From: Scortum barcoo
Lineage: Eukaryota; Chordata; Actinopteri; Centrarchiformes; Terapontidae
Length of the DNA: 64,000 bases
Reading direction: 5' to 3'
Assembly: GCA_023238725.1 (NCBI GenBank)
Contig: CM041553.1
Coordinates: 22,188,501 to 22,252,500, forward strand
Made by a program: the position numbers and the translations under genes. The notes under the pieces were generated by a model. It ran no database searches and was not told the DNA's origin. It saw only the letters and a list, made by a program, of their open reading frames with translations. This document shows, piece after piece, positions 52,701-61,900 of this stretch; position 1 is the stretch's first letter; every line of letters begins with the position of its first letter.

Positions 52701-55700
52701 GACAGTCACACCACTCTGAAGCCTAAACTTTGTGATATTATTCTCATTTATTTCCATGGGTGATTCAGTTTTCTTCTTGACATTTCCTCTTGGCAATAAT
52801 TCTTTATCTTAGGTAACATGGAGCCTTCACAGTTTATATGGATTATATTTTTATGCAATAAACTTTACTTAAATTGCATCTACAAAACTGTAGATTTTCT
52901 GTATTGGCTAAAAAGCACAAACATATTGTGATTAGTTGCCTGTGTGTACATGTCTTTCTGCTGGACCATTGGCCGTCCTGGGACCCCTCTGTACAGGCTG
53001 CTGGTGCCTCATCCAAATGTGGACCTGGATCACGCTCCTCAGGAGATTCAGCCTCTACCCCTCTCCACCTAGTCTGCCAGTATCAGTCTCTCTGTCTGTA
53101 TTAATGTTGTGCTTGCCTCTTATTCTATTATTCTTCTTCTAGCTGTTCTAGGTCTGGAGAGGAGGTGGTGTATGTTCTACCTATTCTGGGTAGTACCTGA
53201 AGTTGCTCAGTGTCCTCATGGATAAATACTCTTCACTACAGTTATACAATTTACATTTCTGTCAACAAAGTGTTATTTTGTTGTTGATTTATATTGTACA
53301 CTCTTCTATTTTTCTTTTCCTGTTAAAGGGTGTTTTTTGTGAAGTTTTTTTTGTAATCAGATTGGAGAGTGATGTCAGATGTGACAAATGGGTCGCTGGC
53401 TTTACTGAGACCTATATGAGGCCTTTCTATTGTGTGCAGCAATAGTTGTGTTGTGCTGTAAGGTTTTGCTCTGTGCTTGATTGTTGATCTTTTGGATTTA
53501 GATAGGCATGGCCTTTATAAGTATTCCTTTCCTTCAGATTCATCTCTTTTTTTACATTACAGGTGAATCAACACCAAAACACTTACATAAGTGTACTTCC
53601 CTAACAGTTTTGTTATTTATTGTATCTCTGTGTACACACCTGTTCGTGGCTGGGCGGTGGTGTGAGCAGTGATACCACAGTAACCACGATAGCAGTGAGC
53701 CCACAGAGCAGAATGGCAAAATGGAGGTAATGGACGCCGCGCAGAACCGCAGGTGCCGAGTCCACAACGCCACATCTGGGAGGCGGGAAGGCAAACTCCA
53801 GCACCATCCTACACACGCCCACTACCAAACCCACCATCAGGCCCCAGAATGCACCCTGAATACACAAACATATAAACAAATGCAGGTTACATTACATGCC
53901 TTTCTGAGTTGATATACTGAACTTCCTACTGCTAAAAATATCAGTAAAACTCTTGGAGCGGCCTCAGGTCACACTTGGGTGTGTTCAGGTCCTAACACTC
54001 TCACTTTCCTACCGTGACAATCTGTCATCGTCATGCCACTTCACACTAAAGCAAACACACGTGAAGCGACACAATTAACTCTCTGTCTTCTTCCCTGTTC
54101 AACCGTCAGCAAGGAATGTGGTCTGTGCGGTTCAAACACTCACAAAAATCATCAGATCGTCGCAGCGCAAAAAGCAAACATCTGTGCCTCTACTTTAATT
54201 TTTAATTTACATGTGAACACATGAAAAAATAACCTTTAAGTTAACAGTTATTATTGATGTCACCTTTCCAGCTGGTTAGATTTTCTGGTTTTTATTCATA
54301 TAAATCTTAAAACATCAAAACGTTCATAAGAGTCACATCAAAGTCATAAGACACCACATGTGCTTGATATAATGACACTAATGACAGGGTTTATGAGTGA
54401 CATTTGTCATTCTACTTCAAAGACTACACACATCATGTTCCCATGCAGATCGATCTGTACTGTTTGCTCTCTCCTGTGTAAGACTACAGTAAGCATGTGA
54501 CACATCCTGAGCAGTAATGTTTGAATTTTGACCCCATGAGTCACCACCAACTTTGGAGATATGCTCAGTGAGTTTATATGGACGCGTAAAAAGCTTACAC
54601 CTTTTGTATAACACTGCTATTGACCTTTCTCAATAACTTTTTATTGGTACAAAGTGAAATGGTAACAGATGGCTGTGACATTCAGCATGAGCCTGGACTT
54701 TTACAGGTTAGGGTTAGGGTTAGGCCTTAAAATGTGATAAATTTGGTAAATGTTTTTATATGTCTGGGTTGCCTATACAGTTTGTTTCAACAGCATTTCA
54801 ATGACTATTTTTTACTTGTAGTTAGCTCCACTGTTGAAACAAGGCTAAAGAGGCTTCAGCCATGCTCGCTGAAGGCACTGTGAGACTTTGGTTAGGGACA
54901 GTGTTGCTCTCAGGTAAATGCTTGTTTTGCTGATGCATGCTGATGTTGAGCTGTTTACCATGTTCACCATCTTAGTTTAGAGTATTCAGGGCTGCAGCTA
55001 ACGATTGTTTCCATTATTGATTAATCTGTCTGTCATGTTCTCAATTAATCTATTCATTTTTTGTCCATAAAATATCAGAAAATGGTGAGAAATGTTCCCA
55101 AAGTCCCAAAGTGATGTCTTCAAATGTTATGTTTTATCCACAGCCTAAAGATTTTCAGTTTACTGTCATAGAGGACTCAAAAAAGAAGAAAAATATCACA
55201 TTTTATGGCCAGAATCAGATAATTTGGACAGTGTTTTCATAAAAAATGACTGAAAACAATTACTTGAAATATCTGGCAATTAATTTAATAGTCGATAACT
55301 TAGTGATAAATCGAATAATCGTTGCATCTGCTTTACCCGCTAAAAACCATTTAATGTAAGAGTGACATCTTTCAACCTGAAAGTCACTGAATCATTGTCT
55401 GTTGGGCTACTGCCAACCCGCGCTGTAACCTCAGGCAATTTATTCATTCATTGTGAACACATTATATGTAAATTGAAAAAAGACTTTGTAGTTTAATTCA
55501 GGGTTGGAGAAAGATAATATTTACATTACAGAAAAGGGGAAACCCCTTGCAGCCTCAAAACCCTCTTTATTTTAGCATTTAAACGGTATGTCAGCAGAGA
55601 GCAGACACACCCAGGACGTGCTCTATTAAAATGCACATCCAGTGGACTGGTCTTTACTTGCAGTCTGAAGGAGTTTCAACATGTTAGCTCTGACACACAT

Positions 55701-55917
55701 TCTTACTGCAGCAATGTTATCTCTTTTACTTCTCTCTGCTAATCTTCATCATCTTCTAATCACACATCTCCTCACTTGCACTCTGTTATCAGCTACAAAC
55801 AATCACTTTTATTTGTTAAAGGGAAAGAGCAGCACCTTCGTGCTGGTTCCTACAGAGGAAATAATAAACAATACACTTCATAAAAGAAGTGAGAAAAACA
55901 CACACAGATATTCACGT

Positions 55918-55959
<42 letters not shown>

Positions 55960-57126
55960 GGACTCCACTCTCAGCGGTTTTGGGATGTTGGCAGCTGGAT
56001 CCCATGTGAGGCTAATAAAATCATGCACCAGTGCAGTGCAGGAGAAAGGACAAACAGTGCAAACTGCAAAACGCCAGACAGTTCAGATGATTTGTTTAGT
56101 TTGCAGAATGGAGCAAAGTTTGCATTAAGTTTGGATACATTTGCAACTTTTGACAGTGTTCAAGAGCAATACAGTATCACAAACAGAAACTGATAATCAA
56201 TTGCCAGATTCTTCCCTTTTCGGTTATTTATCAGGGAAAAAGGCCAAACATTCTCTCTTTCCAGCTTTACAAATATGAGGACTCGGTGCTTTTCTCTTTT
56301 TTAATTCTATGAGAACTGATTATAGTCTGGTTTGGGACTGTTGATCAGACAATGGCAAAGGCATTTGAAGACTTTTGGTGGGCCCTTTATCTATTTTTAT
56401 TGAGAAAACTATAAATAAATCAATAAAAACAATTATCAATTGAGTCAGCTAGACCTTTGGCCGACGTGCATGTGTGTTACCTGCTCATTGGTCCTCTTCC
56501 AGAAGACGGCCAGAGTGAAGACAGCAGTGACGGGTGGAGCGAGGTAGCTCGTCACCGACTGGATGTAAACGTAGAGCTGGCCGCTGTTGGCCGACTGCAG
56601 AATGGGGATCCACACGACACTCACCACCACCAAAATCACGGTCACGATCCTGGAACAAACACGTACAGTACATTGTCTTTCACTCTCTCTGCACACTGGC
56701 ACGATCAGAGTGTGTGTTCAGCTGGGAGTCCATCTGTGAGTGCCGTACCTGCCGACCAGCAGCAGCTCTTTCTCCGAGGCCCGTGGACGTTGTTTCTTCC
56801 AGATGTCCATGGTGAAGAGTGTGGAGCTGCTGTTGAAGATGGAGGTCAGCGAGGACATCAGAGCAGCCATCATCACCGCTATCATAAGTCCTCGCAAGCC
56901 TGTAATACACACACACACACACACACACACAACAACAACAACAAATATTATCAGAGCATTTGGCAAATTTAGAAATAAACCCTTTTAAAGATATTTGAAG
57001 TGAGAGCCGTATTCTCACCGCTTGGCATGAGTTCGATGACCAGTTTGGGAAAGGCGATGTTGGAGCATCCCACCTCAGCTCCACACACTCGCACACACTC
57101 TTCTGGGTCCACACATCCAACAGAAT
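49708..57126 (-). CDS. slc5a10: Sodium/sugar cotransporter, SGLT5-like (C-terminal half; 5' part not found)
   Basis: Plasma-membrane sodium-coupled sugar transporter; SGLT5 of mammals moves mannose/fructose in kidney. Six consecutive exons: 57126-57019, 56899-56749, 56649-56481, 53855-53640, 50102-50009 and 49901-49708. They total 932 nt, encoding about the last 310 of roughly 600 residues. The partial codon at 57126 needs an upstream exon. Motifs: ECVRVCGAEVGCSNIAFPKLV, then LRGLMIAVMMAALMSSLTSIFNSSSTLFTMDIW (the SGLT signature helix, positions 56890-56800). Next come SANSGQLYVYIQSVTSYLAPPVTAVF, GAFWGLMVGLVVGVCRMVLEF, and the last helix ending FLYAYFA. The family C-terminus FxYAYFA is intact. 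Neither 57127-58890 nor the sequence around fam83g yields the missing 5' exons, so they probably lie beyond 64000, with fam83g nested in an intron as in mammals. Confidence 0.9.
50396..52600 (-). mobile_element. L2-type LINE, 5'-truncated, in slc5a10 intron
   Basis: About 2.2 kb on the minus strand. It has a pre-RT segment (52560-52130; VSPWIDDTIRCHKRHFRRAE), then RT blocks PGDIIPSKFLKD (about 51890), LDLSAAFDTIDHDILID (about 51480), GVPQGSILGPVLFSLYMLPLG (about 51310) and CYADDTQLYL (about 51210). Frameshifts and stops separate these. The 3' end carries the AAGTGCTATATAAATAAAAGTTATTA tail typical of fish L2 elements. A short TACTTTATTGATC plus (TATC)n segment near 50885-50935 looks like a second small insertion. 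Confidence 0.8.
52600..53639. other. slc5a10 intron sequence, unassigned
   Basis: Between the L2 element and the exon at 53640. T-rich, with a GC-richer patch at 52960-53080 that I could not assign to any gene or repeat family. Confidence 0.4.
54708..54725 (+). repeat. Interstitial telomere-type repeat
   Basis: TTAGGGTTAGGGTTAGG, nearly three telomeric hexamers, in slc5a10 intron sequence (53856-56480). Confidence 0.85.
54985..55335. repeat. 'ATTAATCGATTA'-type MITE copy 2
   Basis: Starts GGGCTGCAGCTAACGATT and ends GAATAATCGTTGCATC, an inverted pair of termini. Internal motifs include AAATATCAGAAAATGGTGAGAAATG and CAGTTTACTGTCATAGAGGA. This is the best preserved and most palindromic copy of the family in the window. 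No coding capacity. Confidence 0.7.
55917..55956. repeat. (CA)n microsatellite
   Basis: CA tract inside a 170-codon open frame (55681-56193) that has no recognisable domain and lies in a slc5a10 intron; the ORF is not called as a gene. Confidence 0.9.
56196..56440. repeat. 'ATTAATCGATTA'-type MITE copy 3
   Basis: Carries GGCCAAACATTCTCTCTTTCCAGC, TTTGGGACTGTTGATCAGACAA and a terminal AACAATTATCAATTGAGT, corresponding motif by motif to the copy at 60427-60790. More diverged. Confidence 0.5.
56906..56943. repeat. (CA)n(ACA)n microsatellite
   Basis: CA tract running into CAA units, just upstream (on the gene strand) of the slc5a10 exon at 56899. Confidence 0.9.
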
Positions 57127-57589
57127 CTGAAATATGGGTTAGTTAGTCCTTTAATGTCCACTTCAGAATAGGAAACAGAATCTGGGATATCAATCTACAT
57201 AAGTACAACAGAGGCAGATTTACCTTGAATTATATTGCAACTTATGATTCTTATTTTTATCTTTGTTTATATTTAAGATTTTGTGGGTTATGAATACTTG
57301 TTTACTGACATTATATTGATATATTTTCACTCTTCCCTACTTTGTACTGCAACTGCTTCCTTTCAATCTTATCTTATCTTGAAAAGGGCAATTTATTCCT
57401 AAAATAAATTAATCTGGCTTCAGACTCCAGCAGACTTTACAGTGACACATCACTAACCAGCAATCACATGGTTAGCAATAAGTTTGGTATCTGCTCCGCA
57501 TCTCCTAAATAGGACATATCAGCCCAACTAACATTCTCCTACTTTTTCCCTTTAAACACTTCTTTACTAAATCAGTATCAAACTAACAC

Positions 57590-57960
57590 CACAATAATTG
57601 TATAAGAATATTTGACTGAAGTAAAAGTAGCAAAACTACAGTGTAGAAATATTCTGTTAAAAATAAAAGCCCTGCATTCAAACACAAACTGAGAAAAAGG
57701 GCAAAAGCATTCAAAATATACCCAGAGTAAGAGTACTCCTTATGGAGAATGGTCCACTTAATAATATATATATATTTAAAAAGTCTTCTTCTCATGATAA
57801 TACATGCTACTTTATTGTTGATGATATTTTGCACTATTAACATGAACCTGATGAGCAACTAAAGGTATCTGGTAAATGTAGTGAAGCAAAAAGTACTCCT
57901 CTCTGAAATGTATACTGTAAAGAAGAAGAAGAAGATGGATATCCTCGTGTAAAGTACAAA
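57590..57960. repeat. 'AAGTAAAAGTAC'-type nonautonomous repeat, copy 2
   Basis: Contains GAAGTAAAAGTAGCAAAACTACAGTG, AAAAGCCCTGCATTCAAA and GCAAAAAGTACTCCTCTCTG, as in copies at 45488 and 59465. It is AT-rich and lies in the slc5a10/fam83g gap. Confidence 0.5.
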
Positions 57961-58059
57961 GTTGTAGTTGAATAATAATTAATCATTTCCTCCACAGTGC
58001 TGCTATCACAGCTGATTAAAACACAGTAAAGTCTGGTAGTGTCAGTTAAAACCTGAAAT

Positions 58060-58944
58060 GCTGGGTTGGTGTTTTGAACAGAAAAATTTCTCCTCCCTTG
58101 TCCAGACAGGAGGGTGGAGTTTTAACGCCTCTCTTTCCCAACCGGGTACCGGACACTCCGCCTTTCTGCCCCCGGTGACAGAGCTTCCGTTGCCGGATTC
58201 CAGGGTCAGAGCCTGGCCGGCGCTGCGCTCCGGACCCGTCTGGAGGAAGCTTTTTTTTAACGGGAAATTAACGGGAAAGTCGACGTGGAGCAGTGAAAGT
58301 TGAGCCTCGGCCGCGTCTCTTTTTGTGCTTCGTGGAAATGTGTGTGTGTTTTCAGCAGCTGCTGAGCGGCCGCACTTTTAAACAAACGCACAAAGAAAAG
58401 TGACGCGTCGGCGCAGCGGCTGAGTCAGCAGCGGTTTCAACACATTTCAAGGAGGATTAGTGACTTCTCCCTCTGTCTCAAGTACGCGTTCCGCTTCGCC
58501 TTGACTCACAGGGACACTCATACACCCAGACAGCCGCCCGCCTCCCCCCCTCAGCCGGGCCCAGTCAGCCGGGCCCCGCGGCGGGAGCAGCTGATCCGAC
58601 CGGACCGCCTGCAGCTGTCCGGCCCCGACAGGTGAAAGGCGTGGCTCCGGGAGGAGTGTGTGTGTGTGTGTGAGGGGGGGCTTTGTCCGAACAACACCTG
58701 GATGTAGTAACCTGAGATGTGGGCGGAGCTTCAGGCGCCGTTGTAGCGGGTTGTTTGCCTCAGGTGAGAGTCTGATCGCCGCCTCACGGGCCCAGGTGAG
58801 GAGGACGCACGATGGCCCGGACCCCGCAGACCGCAGACTGCATCTGAACATCTTTATTCATCTTTAGATTCAGTCAAAGCTTCAGGCGGACCTGTGGAAA
58901 CTGGGTCAGAGTGGTGTCTCTCTTTAACTCTTTGTTTCGGGGTC
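58060..58944 (+). promoter_or_regulatory. CpG island/promoter and 5' UTR of fam83g
   Basis: Sharp rise in GC and CpG immediately upstream of fam83g, including several GGGCGG/CCGCCC-like sites. Short ORFs on both strands here are GC artefacts. The transcription start is not resolved. Confidence 0.65.
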
Positions 58945-61900
58945 ATGGCGTTGTCTCAGATTCAGTGTCTGGACGACCACCACGTCAACTGGCGCGTGAG
59001 TGAGAGCAAACCGGAGTTTTTCTACAGTGAGGACCAGAGGCTCGCGCTCGAGGCTCTCATCTCCAAGGGCCGTGATGCCTTCATGGACTACATCCGCGAC
59101 AAGCGCGTCCGGGACTTCCTCTCGGAGCCGGAGCTGGAGCGGATCGCGAGCATCGCGGAAGCTTACCGGCCCGGACACGAGCACCATCAGAAACCGGAGA
59201 CTCCCGGGCCGGGAAACCTCACCCCGGGCTCGGGGGAATACCCGGGGGACGGTGAGGTGTCGCTGCAGTACTGGCCGGACCGGTCCGAGGCCTCGGTGGC
59301 GGAGCTGGACCTCGGCTGGCCCGAGGCCATCTCATACCGAGGGGTCACCCGCGTCACCGTGCACACGCAGCCTCCGGCCGACGGGCAGACGCACATCAAG
59401 GAGGTGGTGCGAAAGAGCATTGCATCAGCCCAAAAGGTAGCAGAGCTGGAAGAAGCTGATGTTTTATTCAAATGAAAATACAAATACTGCAGCGTAGAAG
59501 TACTCTGTCACTAGTGAAAGTCATGCATTAAAATGTTCAGTGTCTGCATAAAAATTTAACTTTAAGTATCGAAAGTACTCAGAGTGCAGAATGGTTCATA
59601 TTAAAATATTCTATATTACATTGTTGTATAATAATTATTGTGTTAATCTCTTTAATGTTTGAGCTGGTAGAAGTGGAGCTACTTAAATGTTCTTCTGGGA
59701 ATCTATATGAATCTATTTGAAAATAAGTAACAATACAGCATACTTAGATTTGCACCACTAACCTGAATCTGCATAATAACTGAGAGCTAAATTTCTTAAA
59801 TACATTGGTTAAGTAGAAAGTAAAATGTTTCCCTTTGAAATGTAGTTTGTGTAGAAGTATAAACAAGCAGAAAATGGAAATACTCAATTTAAGAACAAAT
59901 ACCTCAAAACTGTACTTAGTAAGTCACCATCACTGTGAGGTTGGCAGAGACGGGGATGATGGTGTTTAATGAGGTGATTAATAAACTTCAGAGGATTTCC
60001 AACAAATGAGTCATAGAAAATAACAGACACATGTCATTATGTGACATTATGTGAAAAAGGCGTAGATTGTGTAGGATGTAAATATATTGTCAGGTGTTTG
60101 ATTCCTGTAAATGTGGTGGATTAAACACATTTGAATATACTGCAACCCAGTGCAAAAATACCACAGTATGGAGGCTTAAAATGTACCACGGGACCAGTTC
60201 CACACACAAACAACCACAGTAACAGTCTCAACAAAACCTGAAGTGAGGTTGTATTTTGAACAGTGCTATTGAATGCATCACAATACATCAAGGTTTTTAT
60301 ATTTTTCTGTTTGCTGAATGTATAATGCAGGTCACAACCACAACACCACAAACTACACAGCAGCACAGTGAAGAAAAGAAGCTTCACAAAGGTATCACAG
60401 GGTTATTGTGTTTCCAGCTGAAAATTATTATTAATTGATTAATTGGTTAACCGATTAATTTAATGACAGGAAAATTGGCATTAGTCCGTAACTATTTTAA
60501 TTATAGCTTTAGTCTTTTTTCAGTCAAAAACACCAAATATTCTCTGGTTCCTGCTTCTCCCATATCAGATTTTATAGCTTTTCTCTGTTGTGTTGGATAA
60601 TAAACTACAGATGTTTGGCTGTTGGCCTGTTGGTTGGACAAAACAAAGAATTTGAAGATGTCACTATGAGTTCTGAGAAATTGTAATGGGCGTATGTCAT
60701 CGTTCTTAGGTATTTTACAGATTGATGATTTAAGAAATAACTGGCGGATTAACTGGTAATGAAAATAACTGTTAGTTGCAGCTCTAATTGTGTTAAGTTG
60801 CATTACGTTTTTTTTTTTGTCAACCCCTTTCTTGTCCTGTGTAGAGATTCATTATTTTGATCAGAGCTTTGATTCCCTTTCCTGTTTTCTCCACTCGCCC
60901 TGCTGACACACAGAGGCTAAACCATGTCTAGCAAAAACTTATCTGACATGATCTTCTTTTGATGTCGGCGTTTATGTCTGTTTGCATCTAATTATCTTTC
61001 GCCCGTCTCATCTTACAACCCTTCTTCTCTGATGTGTACCACGCTCACACAAAAAAAAAAAGCTTTAATGAACTGATCTTGACACGCTGGTGGTGAAAAA
61101 AAAATGCTCTGACGTCAGTGAATAAGTTACATGCCAGCGCACAATACATCACCTTTACCCCTCACATACATAAACGCTGGCGTATGTACATGCAGCTGTC
61201 TCAGCTCTTGAGTGAAATACTTTTTTCACATTCAGGAGATAACTTTTTTTTTCCCCAAAACTGCTCCCTGTGTAGAGTTTGTATGAACAGTATTATTTGA
61301 AAGATTCTGCCTTTTTTAAATGTTGCACCTAATCATCTATTACAACATATCTTCTTTTATTCCAGCCTTCACTAACTTGTTTTTTTTCCAGAGAGCTGTT
61401 CTTGTTCAGCTTATTCACTAAGTTGTCAGCATTTTAAAATTCAAACTGGGTCAGATGAAGAGTGAATAGACGGCGCCGTGTGAAGAGTGTCATGCTGTTA
61501 CCCGTACTGCTGTGTTGTTGAACCCACAAGCCGCACACTGATCAGCCACTTCACACTTTACCACCACTCTGCAAAGCGCTCTTTGTTTCCAGCTTCGTGT
61601 GACATCCATGTTCAGAACAGTTTGACATTTTCTTTGAGGGTTTAATTCACCTTTTTAGATGCAGTTCTCATAAGTGCCCAGCTTCCTCTCAGGATTTAAT
61701 AGCCGCGATATGTTTGATAAGAGCCGCTTAAATCAAACCCACCCTCGCAGACCAGGAAACACTAACACCCTTTGTGGTTTCCTGTCTGTGTTGTGTGTGT
61801 GTGTAGGTGATAGCCGTGGTGATGGATGTGTTTACAGATGTGGATATCTTTCGAGACCTGCTGGATGCGTCCTACAAACGCAGAGTTCCAGTGTACATAA

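Larger units (their letters stand above)
59437..61806 (+). other. fam83g intron 1
   Basis: A 2.4-kb intron. It contains an 'AAGTAAAAGTAC'-type repeat at about 59465-59935 and MITE copy 4 at 60427-60790. The remainder is AT-rich with no gene. No slc5a10 exon was found on the minus strand here. Confidence 0.6.

Noticed and set aside
55681..56193. 170-codon plus-strand ORF
   Set aside because: Runs through a CA microsatellite and lies in an intron of slc5a10; no recognisable domain and composition unlike real coding exons here.
58447..58867. ORFs on both strands in the fam83g CpG island
   Set aside because: GC-rich promoter sequence lacks stops by composition; no homology, mutually antisense.
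59000..59440. 146-codon Arg/Ser-rich alternative frame within fam83g exon 1
   Set aside because: Plus-one shadow of the real exon; the fam83g frame carries all family motifs.
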